The notes under the pieces: generated by a model
Databases searched by the model: none
Told to the model about the DNA's origin: nothing
Seen by the model: only the letters and a program-made list of their open reading frames with translations
In this document: positions 25,711-34,569 of the stretch, piece by piece
Position numbering within the stretch: the first letter of the stretch is position 1
Layout of the letters: each line of letters opens with the position of its first letter
Position numbers and translations under genes: made by a program
Assembly (NCBI GenBank): GCA_025966315.1
Contig: JAOPUZ010000036.1
Coordinates: 1-49,292 of the forward strand
DNA length: 49,292 nt
From: Frankiales bacterium
Lineage (GTDB): Bacteria > Actinomycetota > Actinomycetes > Mycobacteriales > Jatrophihabitantaceae
Reading direction: 5' to 3'

Positions 25711-27441
25711 TCAGCCGTCCCCCTCGCTCAGCACGGTCTCGCGCAGTTTCGACGTGGCGAACCCCCAAGCCTGACTCGGTTTCACCTTGCCCGGGACGGA
25801 GATCTCCTCGGGATTGGTCAGCACGTCGAGCAGCACCGGACCATCGTGGGCCAGTGCCTCGCGGATGGCGTCGTCGACATTTTCGGGCTCAGTGACCCGC
25901 ACGCCGTGCAAACCCATCGCAACCGCCACCGCGGCGAAGTCTGGATTCTGCAGGACGGTGCCGAACTCGGGCAGCCCGCCCTGCTCCTGTTCGAGTTTCA
26001 CCATGCCCAGCCGGTTGTTGTCGAACACCACGAGCTTGACCGGAAGGTTGTGCGACACGGCGGTGATGACATCGCCGAGCAGCATCGACAGGCCACCGTC
26101 GCCGCAGAACGCGATGACCTGGCGATCTCGGTCAAGTGCCTGGGCCCCGAGTGCTTGCGGCATCGCGTTGGCCATCGAGCCAAGGTTCATCGAGCCCAGC
26201 ATCTGCCGTCGGCCGGACATCGTCACGAATCGTGAGAACCAGACCGCGGACATACCGGTATCTATTGTGAATAATGCGTCCGGCGCCGCATGCCGATCAA
26301 TCGCGGCGGCGAGGAGTTCGGGACGAATTCGGTCTTCGGTGTTGTCGATTCGTTCCCGCAGGCGGCCCAGCAAACCCTTGTCGTGCTGCGGATCGATCAG
26401 CTTGCGCTGCCGGCCGACCCACGACTCGTACTTGTCTCGGCTCTTTCGCAGATGCCCATTGTCCGGCTTGGCCTCGAGCCGGGTCAACAGCGCTTGCAGG
26501 GTCGGGGCAGAATTCCCGATCAGTCCGAGATCGACGTTGGTGCGCCGCCCGATGTGTTCCGGCCGGGTGTCGAGCTGGATCACCTGCTTGCCCTCGGGAA
26601 ACCATTCGCGGTAAGGGAAATCCGTACCGACCATCAGCAGTACATCGCCGCCCTCGAACGCGACCGTGGCCGCGGGGTTACCGATCAAACCGCTCTGGCC
26701 GACCTGAAAAGGATTGTCCTGCTCCAGGCCCTCTTTCGCTTTCAGGGTCAGCACCATCGGTGCGTTCAGGCGCTCCGCGGTCGCCAGCACCTCGGCGCGC
26801 GCGTCGCGTGCACCCATGCCGACAAGCATGGTGACGGTGCCCGCATGGTTGATCAGGGCCGCCGCTTCATCCAGCGCACTGACGTCGGGAAGAGTGGACG
26901 GCTGGGCGACGGCGATATACGGCTCCGCCGCGCCGTCCGGAAGATCCAGGCCACCGACGTCGCCCGGCAGCGTCAGCACCGCGACGCCGGGTCCGTTCAA
27001 TGCCGCCTGGATGGCTTGCTCGACCAGCGTGATGGCCTGGGTGGGCGACGTGATCGTCTTGGTGAAACGGGCGACGTCACGGAATAGCAGGTCGTTGTCG
27101 ACCTCTTGGAAGAAGTCGGTGCCCACTTCCGCCAGCGGCACCTGACCGCAGATGGCCAGCACCGGAGCGTGCGATTTCTTCGCGTCGTAAAGCCCATTGA
27201 GCAGGTGAATCGAGCCCGGTCCGACGGTGCCCATGCACACGCCGAGCGTGCCCGTCAGCTGGGCCTGGGCGCCGGCGGCAAAAGCGCCGGCTTCCTCGTG
27301 GCGAACACCGATCCACTCGATCTCGGGCTGGCGACGGATCGCGTCGGTGACCGGATTTAGGGCATCACCGACGACGCCCCACACGGTCCGAACGCCTTGT
27401 GCGGCCAGGGTCTTCACGATCATTTCGGCTACGGTGCTCAT
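25711..27441 (-). CDS. poxB: Pyruvate oxidase / pyruvate dehydrogenase (quinone)-type ThDP enzyme
   Basis: 576 residues from ATG 27441 with GAGGAG eight bases upstream. Three domains of the ThDP-dependent acetolactate synthase-like family: the N-terminal Pyr domain with catalytic Glu in GVRHEEAGAFAAGAQAQ, a central FAD/DHS-type domain (MLVGMGARDARAEV, FPYREWFPEG) and the C-terminal PP domain with FCGDGGLSML...FDNNRLGM. Length and motifs fit PoxB, which decarboxylates pyruvate to acetate and CO2, passing electrons to quinone. The C-terminus (PGKVKPSQAWGFATSKLRE) resembles the lipid-responsive tail of PoxB. A related ThDP decarboxylase cannot be excluded. Confidence 0.85.
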   Translation of the reverse strand: MSTVAEMIVKTLAAQGVRTVWGVVGDALNPVTDAIRRQPEIEWIGVRHEEAGAFAAGAQAQLTGTLGVCMGTVGPGSIHLLNGLYDAKKSHAPVLAICGQVPLAEVGTDFFQEVDNDLLFRDVARFTKTITSPTQAITLVEQAIQAALNGPGVAVLTLPGDVGGLDLPDGAAEPYIAVAQPSTLPDVSALDEAAALINHAGTVTMLVGMGARDARAEVLATAERLNAPMVLTLKAKEGLEQDNPFQVGQSGLIGNPAATVAFEGGDVLLMVGTDFPYREWFPEGKQVIQLDTRPEHIGRRTNVDLGLIGNSAPTLQALLTRLEAKPDNGHLRKSRDKYESWVGRQRKLIDPQHDKGLLGRLRERIDNTEDRIRPELLAAAIDRHAAPDALFTIDTGMSAVWFSRFVTMSGRRQMLGSMNLGSMANAMPQALGAQALDRDRQVIAFCGDGGLSMLLGDVITAVSHNLPVKLVVFDNNRLGMVKLEQEQGGLPEFGTVLQNPDFAAVAVAMGLHGVRVTEPENVDDAIREALAHDGPVLLDVLTNPEEISVPGKVKPSQAWGFATSKLRETVLSEGDG

Positions 27442-27543
27442 CGATGAGCTCCTCTCGGGGTTCGTGCGACCCCAGGCTGCGTCAGGCAGCGGACGGCTCG
27501 TGGTTGAGTCCCAATCGACTCTAGCCACTGAGACCGGTACTAG

Positions 27544-27771
27544 CACCAGATTGAAAACCCACGCGAACGCCCACTTATCTACTTCGCGTCCGCGACCCGA
27601 CGGCAGCTCTACTTCGACGGCGCCCGCGACCGCATGTTTACCACTGATGACGCCACACTCTCCTGGCGTTTCTTGCACGAAGATCTTCCAGGGCTGCGAT
27701 CACTGCGACGCGGAGACCCGGCTCGACATGGTCGGAAGAGCCGCCATTCTGGGTACTCAGCCGAGTGCTAG
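27544..27771 (+). pseudogene. Coding-like open frame without a start; possible gene remnant
   Basis: The plus-strand frame between TAG 27541 and TAG 27769-27771 reads ...RPLIYFASATRRQLYFDGAR DRMFTTDDATLSWRFL... with almost exclusively G/C third positions in its first ~20 codons, as in real genes here. It lacks a convincing start and overlaps the toxin stop by 15 bases. I do not recognise the family. The rest of the 315-base gap before poxB holds only the poxB leader. Confidence 0.25.
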
Positions 27772-28257
27772 CGACGCCTCGATCGTGGACATTTTCTGCA
27801 CCAGGCGCAGTGTGTCTGGGATCCGCTTGAAGCCGTAGTGCTGGTAGAACGCGCACGCGTTCTCGTGCAGCGCATCGACGACAGTGAAGCGGGCGCCGAC
27901 ATTGCGTGCGGCAAGCGCAGCGCGTTCCAAAGCATCTGCGAGCAAGGCTCCGCCTAGGCCTTCGCCCTGGGAGCCGTTGTCGAGCGCGAGCCGCGCCAGC
28001 ATCACGGCGGGAATCTCGCTCGGACGGCCGCGGCCAAGCGACTTCGGAAGGGCGTCACGTTGCAGCACGTGGGCCAGCAAGGAGTAGTAGCCGATCGCGT
28101 TGGTGGTGTCGACTTCGGTCCAGACAAACGTGCGAGTGATGCCTCTGGCATCCGAGCCCAGCGCAGAGTTGATCAGCCACTCGTCAAGACTGGGCTCCCC
28201 TGAGTCGAACCCAGACAGAGTGTGACGGGTGTCGTCGAGCGGTACCGACGAGAGCAC
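27757..28257 (-). CDS. GNAT-family toxin of a DUF1778-GNAT toxin-antitoxin system
   Basis: 166 residues starting at GTG 28257, six bases after the antitoxin stop. The N-terminal core (SGFDSGEPSLDEWLINSAL) and acetyl-CoA-binding motif (LARLALDNGSQGEGLGGALL) match TacT-type GNAT toxins, with the catalytic-type Tyr in FYQHYGF. Known members acetylate the amino group of charged tRNAs and stop translation. Gene order antitoxin-toxin is standard. It is probably neutralised by the adjacent DUF1778 protein, and expression is controlled by that protein at the upstream palindrome. Confidence 0.88.
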   Translation of the reverse strand: MLSSVPLDDTRHTLSGFDSGEPSLDEWLINSALGSDARGITRTFVWTEVDTTNAIGYYSLLAHVLQRDALPKSLGRGRPSEIPAVMLARLALDNGSQGEGLGGALLADALERAALAARNVGARFTVVDALHENACAFYQHYGFKRIPDTLRLVQKMSTIEASLALG

Positions 28258-28263
28258 GCCGGA

Positions 28264-28542
28264 TCAGAACTGGGCCGCTCGCGCGGGCGAGCGGCGGGCT
28301 GCCTTCACCAGCGCCGGGTTCACCTCTGCAGGCTCGTCAAGCGAAGCGATCAGCGCGTCGAAGAACTCAGCTGGAACGCTTGTGTGGGTCTCGTGCTGAC
28401 GCATGACCTCGTCTGCCCGCTCGGTGACGGCGGCAACGACAAAGCTGCTGAGGGTGGTGTCCTGCAGTGATGCAGCGCTCTCGATGCGTGCTTTCACCTG
28501 TGGGGAAACCCTGACCTCGATCCGAGCGGTTGCGGCTGACAT
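28264..28542 (-). CDS. DUF1778 antitoxin (TacA-like, ribbon-helix-helix)
   Basis: 92 residues from ATG 28542, preceded by a GAGGAGAGG purine tract. The N-terminal RHH segment (ARIEVRVSPQVKARIESAAS LQDTTLSSFV) fits DUF1778; the C-terminal part (VPAEFFDALIASLDEP) is the region that wraps the GNAT toxin in known pairs. It binds DNA to repress its own operon and sequesters the toxin. An 18-base palindrome lies 17 bases upstream of its start. Confidence 0.88.
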   Translation of the reverse strand: MSAATARIEVRVSPQVKARIESAASLQDTTLSSFVVAAVTERADEVMRQHETHTSVPAEFFDALIASLDEPAEVNPALVKAARRSPARAAQF

Positions 28543-28559
28543 GGTGACCTCTCCTCTTG

Positions 28560-28577
28560 TCCGTACAAATGTACGGA
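28560..28577. promoter_or_regulatory. Operator palindrome of the DUF1778-GNAT operon
   Basis: TCCGTACAAATGTACGGA consists of 8-bp perfect arms (TCCGTACA/TGTACGGA) around AA. Its position just before the antitoxin ribosome-binding site, and the RHH antitoxin, make it the expected autoregulatory site. The 350 bases beyond it to 28927 hold no supportable gene. Confidence 0.75.
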
Positions 28578-28927
28578 AGTGCGCTGCGAGTAGCAAGCAC
28601 TCGCCCCCGAGGGCTAGAGCGGCGGCGCAAGCCGCGAGCCCGGCGAGCGATGCGGTCGCGCGCCTAGCCAAGTGATACGGCGTGACACCATGGGAATCCT
28701 CCTGAACGAAACTGCGAGGCTTCCTCGCGGATCGATCCTGAGGCCAGAGCGAACGGTACACATCGGAGAAGATCCTCACCGCGACAAGGGAAAACCCTAA
28801 TACCGCCTGCGCCGCCACCCGCCCCGGTCGCCGAGATTCGGGCACTTGCCTCGGCTTTATAGACGTGTCCTCAGTGACGCTTCACGCGCTAGGCCCCGAT
28901 TCGCAGCGGGCGGCGGCGAGGGCCAGG

Positions 28928-29533
28928 TCAGCTGACGCGGCGGTAGCGGATGTGCGTGGTCAGCGGTGAGTGAAGCACTTCGGAGGGCTCGAAGTCGAAG
29001 GAGTCAACCCCGTCGAAGATGCGCTCGCCCGAACCGAGCAGGACGGGCGCGATGTCGAGGATGAGCTCGTCGATCACCCCGGCGATCAGTGCCTGCCGGA
29101 CGGTCGAGGCCCCTCCGGCGATGTCCACTCCGTTGTCCCCGGCGGCCTCACACGCTGCGGAGTAGGCCGCGTCGAAGCCCTCGGTGACGAAGTGGAAGGT
29201 CGTCCCCCCGTCCATCTGGATCGGATCATGGCGGTGATGGGTCAGCACGAATACCGGCGCGTGATACGGCGGTTCCGGGCCCCACCAGCCCGACCAGCCC
29301 TCGTCCCAGTCCCCGCGGATCGGGCCGAACATATTCCGCCCCATCACATACGCACCCCGGGGGCGCATGAGCCAGTCGTTCGCGATCTTGTCAGCGTCGT
29401 TGGCCCGCGGGTCGCCGATGTGCCAGCCGTGCACCTCCCGGCCCCGCTTACCCAGGGGGTCCTCCCGGCTCTGATCCGGCCCGGCGACGAAGCCGTCCAA
29501 CGAGATCGACATATGGCAGGTGGTGTCCGACAC
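28928..29533 (-). CDS. Dihydrofolate reductase/RibD C-terminal family protein
   Basis: 201 residues from a GTG at 29533 with AGGAGG six bases upstream; the longer frame to 29596 would read through that site. Family features: MSISLDGFVAGPDQ near the N-terminus, GAYVMGRNMFG, PVFVLTHH and VDIAGGASTVRQALIAGVID ELILDIAPVLLGSGERIFDG. The fold is that of RibD reductase domains and bacterial DHFR-like proteins binding NADPH. It is not a housekeeping folate enzyme; the substrate is unknown. It sits alone on the minus strand. Confidence 0.85.
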   Translation of the reverse strand: MSDTTCHMSISLDGFVAGPDQSREDPLGKRGREVHGWHIGDPRANDADKIANDWLMRPRGAYVMGRNMFGPIRGDWDEGWSGWWGPEPPYHAPVFVLTHHRHDPIQMDGGTTFHFVTEGFDAAYSAACEAAGDNGVDIAGGASTVRQALIAGVIDELILDIAPVLLGSGERIFDGVDSFDFEPSEVLHSPLTTHIRYRRVS

Positions 29534-29673
29534 CGCGAACCTCCTGAAAATTGCGAGTTGAAGGGGGTCGCGCGGCACGCGACCGTAAGACCGCATAGTG
29601 CGTGCCGCTCTCAGCTGACACGATAGATTGCACCGGAACTACCGAGAAACCGCGACGACGCCGGCCGTGCGCG

Positions 29674-30513
29674 TCACTGCGACCCTGCGGCCACCAACGT
29701 CGCGGTGATGGGTTCGAGTTCGGCGACGAGCTCATCGAGCTCGGCGGTAGAGAGGGCGTCGTACGGGGCGGCGGCGAGCTCGTCGGTGAGGGCTTCGATG
29801 CGTTGTTTGGTCTCGTGGCCTGCGTCGGTGAACCGGCCGTCGGTGTCGACGAGCCCGCGCTTGCGCAAGCCATACATGACCTCGGCCAGCCGCTCTTTCG
29901 GCAGGTGATGGATGCGCCCGAACGACTCCGGCGGGTAGATTCCGCTCGCCAACGCGCTCAGTACATGAGCCTCCGTGCCGCCGATCCTCTCGCCAACGAG
30001 AGCGGCGACGTGCCCGTCGCCGCGGTGCTCTCGCAACATGGTCGCGGAATGCCATAGCCGGGCGACCGGATCGTTCGGCACCGCAAGGGTGCGCATCCCG
30101 GCGTACATCACCCGACCTTCTGTGGGCGCGCTCGTCGCGGCTTTGGTCATCAGGTCAGCGGCGCGCACTAGACCCTGGGAGTCGGCCAGCTGGTCGCCGA
30201 GGATCCGCCGCAGGGAGGCCGCGCTGCCCCGCTCCCGGGCGGCGACGGACGCCTCGGGCGGGATCGTCTCCCACGCGCTTGGGATGTGCCTTGCGGCCTC
30301 CCCGTCGGCGAAGCTGTAAAAGGCCGCGTGCACGACTTGCGACGGTACCCGCCCCAGCGGCGCGGCGCGGCTGGCGAAGTAGCCATCCCAGTAAGTGCGG
30401 TGGCCCAGCGCGGCCAGCTCTTCGTTGCACTCGTCGGCAAGGTAGGTGACCAGGCAGATCGGTTCGAAGAGCTCGAACAGGCGACGGGCGGTGCGAGGCA
30501 TGACCGACATCAT
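29674..30513 (-). CDS. SCO6745-family protein (MarR-like winged helix)
   Basis: 279 residues. The N-terminal half (ARRLFELFEPICLVTYLADE, FASRAAPLG, VVHAAFYSF) is characteristic of the SCO6745 family of actinobacteria, and the C-terminal part resembles a winged-helix domain (LPKERLAEVMYGLRKRGLVD TDGRFTDAG). The function of the family is unknown; a regulatory role is inferred. Starts at 30513 and 30501 (MM.. or MPRTA) are both possible. It is divergent from the VOC gene, 84 bases apart. Confidence 0.7.
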   Translation of the reverse strand: MMSVMPRTARRLFELFEPICLVTYLADECNEELAALGHRTYWDGYFASRAAPLGRVPSQVVHAAFYSFADGEAARHIPSAWETIPPEASVAARERGSAASLRRILGDQLADSQGLVRAADLMTKAATSAPTEGRVMYAGMRTLAVPNDPVARLWHSATMLREHRGDGHVAALVGERIGGTEAHVLSALASGIYPPESFGRIHHLPKERLAEVMYGLRKRGLVDTDGRFTDAGHETKQRIEALTDELAAAPYDALSTAELDELVAELEPITATLVAAGSQ

Positions 30514-30597
30514 GCCGCTTTCGAGGGCTTTCCGCTCACTGCGACCCGGTCGCTGACGGGCCGCAGCGTGGTCAGACCCCTATGGAAGATTGAAGGC

Positions 30598-31038
30598 GTG
30601 GCAAACATCAAGACTTTCGATCATGTCGGGATCACGGTGGACGATCTCAACTCGGTGACCGCGTTCTTCGTCAGGCTGGGCCTGGAGGTCGAGGGCCGCA
30701 CGTTCGTGGAGGGTGACTTCCTCGACACGGTCAGCGGGATACCGGACTCGCGTACCGAGATTGTCATGCTGCGGCCACCCGGCGGAGGCACGGGACTGGA
30801 GCTCGCCCGGTTCATCAGGCCCGACCACGTGGTCGGCTCACCCACCGCCATGGCGAACGAGCTGGGTCTACGCAACGTTTGTTTCGAAATCACCGACCTG
30901 CGCGCTACGGTAGCTGGCTTAGCTGCGGCCGGTTACGGACTGGTCGGCGGCATCGGGCAGCATGAGAACAGCTGGCTCATGGCCTACGTCCGCGGGCCCG
31001 AGGGAATCGTTGTCTCGCTAGCCGAGCGGATCGGCTGA
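30598..31038 (+). CDS. VOC (glyoxalase/bleomycin-resistance) superfamily protein
   Basis: 146 residues from GTG 30598. The two beta-alpha-beta-beta-beta modules are visible: IKTFDHVGITVDDLNSVTAF with the N-terminal His, then LRNVCFEITDLRATVAGLAA with a final Glu (GPEGIVVSLAE), a possible metal triad. Members include glyoxalases, epimerases, dioxygenases and resistance proteins; nothing here narrows the role. Followed by a strong hairpin terminator. Confidence 0.75.
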   Translation: MANIKTFDHVGITVDDLNSVTAFFVRLGLEVEGRTFVEGDFLDTVSGIPDSRTEIVMLRPPGGGTGLELARFIRPDHVVGSPTAMANELGLRNVCFEITDLRATVAGLAAAGYGLVGGIGQHENSWLMAYVRGPEGIVVSLAERIG

Positions 31039-31142
31039 ACCGCGGAGGGCGCTGACGGAGTTATGCGCCGGTATGGTGCCATGATCCGTCGTTAGGGCCT
31101 ACCTGCCGTCCAAGACCCACATCGACGCGCTTGCACGACAGA

Positions 31143-31182
31143 CCCGGAAGTCGCCGATTGTGCGGCGACTTCCGGGGTCGAT
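31143..31182. terminator. Strong stem-loop terminator
   Basis: Arms CGGAAGTCGCC and GGCGACTTCCG, extended by GACC/GGTC with one bulged C, enclose a short loop. It lies between the convergent VOC and amidohydrolase genes and ends in a weak T-rich stretch (ATTTCG), so it can serve both strands. Confidence 0.75.
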
Positions 31183-31201
31183 TTCGTTGCGCGCTGGACT
31201 G

Positions 31202-32290
31202 CTACAGGCGGTACCACTCCCGTGCTGTCTCGGACATCAGGTTGCGCTGTGCCTCCGGTGATAGCAGGCTCAGCAGCTGATTGATGTCGTCGTCATGCCG
31301 ATGCGGGTAGTCGGTGGCGAACATCAACAGCTTGTCGGTGTTGAGCCACTCAATAACGTGTTCCGAGATCGCGTTCGGTCCGAGTTCGGATGGAGCCGTC
31401 GAAAATCGGAAGTGATCGCGGATGATCTCCGAAGGGAGGCGGTCCACCCAGGGAGTTTCGCGGCGCAAGCCCTTCCACTCCTTGTTCATTCGCCAGGACC
31501 AGACCGGCAGCCAGGTAAACCCGCCTTCAAGAACTGAGACGCGGAGGTCGGGGTAGGCCTTGAACAGACCCTCAATGATCATGCTGGTGACCTGAGTTGC
31601 GAACGATTGCCACTCGCCACCGTACATTTCAGCCTGGTATGCGGCGTAGCCCGTCGACGATGGCGGACCCTCCGTCGAGCCGCCATAGTGAAGGCCGACA
31701 ACGAGGTCAAGCTTGGCAACCTCTTCGAACACCTTCGTCCAGACGCGGTAGCCCCACGGGGAGTCATTACGGACCGGGAACAAAACCTGGACAAAGCCGG
31801 GGTGTTCCCCGACGCGACGGATTTCGTTGATCATGGCTTGCGGGTCGCGGGCTGGGATCGTGATGGACGCGCGCAGACGCGAATCCTTCGAGAGGTAGTT
31901 CTCGATCACGTAGTCGTTCACCGCCGCGGCTAGTGCCGCTGCCCAGTCAGGGTGTCGCAGTCCGTCGACGCCGTAGTAGCAGTTGACAATCGCCGCATCC
32001 ACGCGCCACGGGTCCAGGATGTGCGTTTGCAGTAACTCCACTGACGAGGCGGGAACTTGGTCAGCCGGGCGCCACTCACGGCGCGCGGCGCGCTCAGAGT
32101 TCGGTGGGTAGTGGGAGGCGGCAATGCCCGGGCCGCGCCAGTTGCGCTCCTGGATCCAGTTGATCCAGAGTTCACTGAGGTGGGGAAACAGAGCCTGGAT
32201 GTTGGGCACATTGGCATGCACGTCGGCGTCGATGATTGACCCCGACCACACCGCATCGCGGGTTGTCTGTTCCAGCAGTGCGGTGGTCAT
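31202..32290 (-). CDS. Amidohydrolase 2 (PF04909-type) family protein
   Basis: 362 residues from ATG 32290 with an AAGGGA site. A TIM-barrel metal hydrolase/decarboxylase family: IIDADVHANVPN carries the first metal-ligand motif, LHYGGSTEG gives the mid-barrel His and FATDYPHRHDD the C-terminal Asp/His. Relatives include gamma-resorcylate and ACMS decarboxylases and hydrolases. It overlaps the Rieske gene by four bases and is the last gene of an operon with a second amidohydrolase upstream. The substrate is unknown; aromatic or lactone chemistry is an inference. Confidence 0.8.
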   Translation of the reverse strand: MTTALLEQTTRDAVWSGSIIDADVHANVPNIQALFPHLSELWINWIQERNWRGPGIAASHYPPNSERAARREWRPADQVPASSVELLQTHILDPWRVDAAIVNCYYGVDGLRHPDWAAALAAAVNDYVIENYLSKDSRLRASITIPARDPQAMINEIRRVGEHPGFVQVLFPVRNDSPWGYRVWTKVFEEVAKLDLVVGLHYGGSTEGPPSSTGYAAYQAEMYGGEWQSFATQVTSMIIEGLFKAYPDLRVSVLEGGFTWLPVWSWRMNKEWKGLRRETPWVDRLPSEIIRDHFRFSTAPSELGPNAISEHVIEWLNTDKLLMFATDYPHRHDDDINQLLSLLSPEAQRNLMSETAREWYRL

Positions 32291-32871
32291 TCTGTTCCCT
32301 TCGTTGACGCTGCTTCTGCGCGAGCAGGGCGCATGGGACGGCTGGACACGACGATGAATTCGCCCTCGACCGCAACATCGAAAGCCTCGGCCTGGTAGGG
32401 CCCAGGCTGACGGCCGTCGGGGGCGGACGAACCCGTCGCGGCCCATTCGGCTGGCGTGTATTCAGCGTGCTCGGTGACGGCTAGCGCGCCGCTGTCAAGC
32501 GCCACCTTGATCTGCTCGCCGTCCTCGACGCTTACCGGGTACGGGCGAACCCGAGTCCCCTTCGGGTCGAAATAGGACTGACCAGTCGCGATGTCGAATT
32601 CCCAACCGTGCCACGGGCAGGCAATGTACTTGCCATTTTCGTGGATCACGATTTCGCCAATCCTGTCGCAGGTCAGCTGCGGCTGGAAGTGACCCTTGAC
32701 CAGATCCGCGCCGCGGTGCGGGCATTGGTTAGCCAGCGCATAGAACTGACCATTCTGGCGGAAGATCACTACCTCACGACCGCCGACGTCGGCGAGGAGG
32801 CGGTCACCATCTCGCAGGTCGGACGCTCTCCCGACGACAGTGCTCGTAGGTCGTCCCGTGGTTGTTGCCAC
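32287..32871 (-). CDS. Rieske [2Fe-2S] protein
   Basis: 194 residues from GTG 32871 with an AAGGGG site. The Rieske cluster ligands are Cys50-Pro-His52 (CPHRGADL) and Cys85-Pro-Trp-His88 (CPWHGWEFD). It has no signal peptide and no catalytic oxygenase domain, so it is a ferredoxin-like electron carrier or a small oxygenase-type component. Residues 100-194 add a second beta region (VRPYPVSVEDGEQIKVALD) and a tail. It sits between two amidohydrolases in one transcript and may feed electrons to an unseen oxygenase. Confidence 0.85.
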   Translation of the reverse strand: MATTTGRPTSTVVGRASDLRDGDRLLADVGGREVVIFRQNGQFYALANQCPHRGADLVKGHFQPQLTCDRIGEIVIHENGKYIACPWHGWEFDIATGQSYFDPKGTRVRPYPVSVEDGEQIKVALDSGALAVTEHAEYTPAEWAATGSSAPDGRQPGPYQAEAFDVAVEGEFIVVSSRPMRPARAEAASTKGTE

Positions 32872-33000
32872 TCGGTAGGGCCCCTTTCAAAGTGTCGGCC
32901 GTGGTGCTGGGAAGTCGTTGATTCCGATCGGTCCGGCTCTGGGCTGGCTTTGACAGGCAACTGCGCCCGGCATTCTCAGCCGGACGCAGCGCGACCAGAA

Positions 33001-34179
33001 TTACGGCAGAATGACGCCGGAGTTCGGGAGCAGCGGAATCCCGTACAGCTTGCTGGCATTCTCGCCGAGGATCCCTCGCTTGAATTCCTCACTCAAACCC
33101 GTCGGCATTGCCTGCGGCTCATCGAAGTCCCAGTGCGGGTAATCAGACGAGAACATGATCTTGTCTGCCATCCCTGACGCCTCGAACGACCCGAACACGT
33201 CTTCGGTCCACTTGGGGTTCTCCGGCTCCTCCATCGGCTGGGTCGTGTACCAGAAGTGGTCGCGGATGTATTCCGAAGGCTTACGCTGCAAGTCCGGCAC
33301 CTCGGACTTGAACAAGTTGTAACTGTTGTCGAGTCTCCACGCCAGCGGAACAGCCCACGACCAACCGAACTCGATGAATGCGACCTTCAGGTTGGGGAAC
33401 CGGTCGAACACACCCTCAAACACCAAACTCGAAACAGTCGGGAAGTTCCACCCGGCCCAGATGATGTGCTCTTCCAAGTAATAAGACGGGTTACCCGACG
33501 GAACCTGCCGATCCCCACCAAGCACATGCACAGAGACCGGGAGGTTGTACTCCTGCGCAACCTCGTAGATCGGCCAGTACTTCTCGTTCCCCATCGGGTG
33601 CTCGAGGTCCTGGGTCATCGTGATCTGCGCCCAACGCTTCGCGTTCGGGCCCTCCATCCGGCGACGGATCTCGTCGACCGCCCGGTTTGGAACCTCGTAC
33701 GGAATGTTGATCGAGCCGTACCAACGCGGGTCGTGTTCGAACCAGACCTCTTCGCGGTAGTTGTTGATCGCCCGGCAGAAGTCGTAGGCCAATTCGCGCG
33801 GCATGTTCCGGCGTCCGCTGAACGTGTAGGAGACGATGTCGGTGAGGACAGCCGCCGTCATGTCGAAGTTGTCGAGGAGCTGCCCGCGCGCGAAGTCAAG
33901 GTTCGACATCGGCTCGCCACCCCCGGGCGGAACGGAGTCCCACCGGTGGGCGAACTCGCGGTGACGCGGACGCTCGCCGGCGCTGGGCCCCTGCGGACGG
34001 ACCAACCCGTACTCAGCCATGTAGTCGTGCCAGCGCTTCGGCACATGTTTGAGAACTTCAGGGAGCAGCAAGTTGAAGCCCGGGTGGACATCGGTATCGA
34101 TGATCCCGAATTTCGTCTTAGCCTCGGTCGCGGTAGTGGGGAGCTCAAGTGTGCTAGTCACGTCGCTCATTCCTTTCAT
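33001..34179 (-). CDS. Amidohydrolase 2 (PF04909-type) family protein
   Basis: 392 residues. Metal motif FGIIDTDVHPG at the N-terminus, VSVHVLGG in mid-barrel and FSSDYPHWDFD at the C-terminal end place it in the same family as the gene two positions downstream, though the two are clearly diverged. Likely start ATG 34179; ATG 34170 is directly preceded by GAAAGGA but too close. It is separated by 129 bases from the Rieske gene. Probably heads the three-gene operon; a -10-like TATAGT (minus strand) lies at 34254-34259. Confidence 0.8.
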   Translation of the reverse strand: MKGMSDVTSTLELPTTATEAKTKFGIIDTDVHPGFNLLLPEVLKHVPKRWHDYMAEYGLVRPQGPSAGERPRHREFAHRWDSVPPGGGEPMSNLDFARGQLLDNFDMTAAVLTDIVSYTFSGRRNMPRELAYDFCRAINNYREEVWFEHDPRWYGSINIPYEVPNRAVDEIRRRMEGPNAKRWAQITMTQDLEHPMGNEKYWPIYEVAQEYNLPVSVHVLGGDRQVPSGNPSYYLEEHIIWAGWNFPTVSSLVFEGVFDRFPNLKVAFIEFGWSWAVPLAWRLDNSYNLFKSEVPDLQRKPSEYIRDHFWYTTQPMEEPENPKWTEDVFGSFEASGMADKIMFSSDYPHWDFDEPQAMPTGLSEEFKRGILGENASKLYGIPLLPNSGVILP

Positions 34180-34569
34180 ATCGACTCGGGCGGGATAAAG
34201 AGTTTCCGACAGTTCTCGGCGGAAAGCCCACCCGAAACCGGCCGCTGTGACTGACTATACAAAAACAGGGGCCTGCGCGGTGGCCTGCGGCGCCATCGAA
34301 TCCAGGCTCAGGCTATATCCCCGCCCATCAGAGGGATACGTCCAGTTTGCCCCCTCCGTCGGCCGGCGCATCCTGAAGAGGTTTATTCTAATTGCTTGTT
34401 TTATTCTGTTTGCTTAATGAAAAGACCTCGACGGCCGTACCAGAGTCAGCCTCGGACGCCGCGACCGGCAGCATCCGAGCTAGGTCTATGGGGTCAGCTG
34501 GCTACGCGGCGCACATTGAGGGCGAGTCGCGTTGCTCGCGTGGCTGAGTAACGTCCGCCGACGTCAGCG
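34180..34569. other. Intergenic regulatory region with an 18-bp-period direct repeat
   Basis: No gene. It contains an unusually AT-rich patch at 34379-34420 with two copies of TTTATTCTnnTTGCTT, starting at 34382 and 34400, spaced 18 bases. It also has a -10-like TATAGT on the minus strand at 34254-34259. The repeats resemble tandem operator half-sites for the amidohydrolase-Rieske operon; no regulator is known. Confidence 0.5.

Noticed and set aside
28264-28845. N-terminal extension of the DUF1778 antitoxin by 101 codons
   Set aside because: It would read through the operator palindrome and ribosome-binding site; the ATG at 28542 fits the family.
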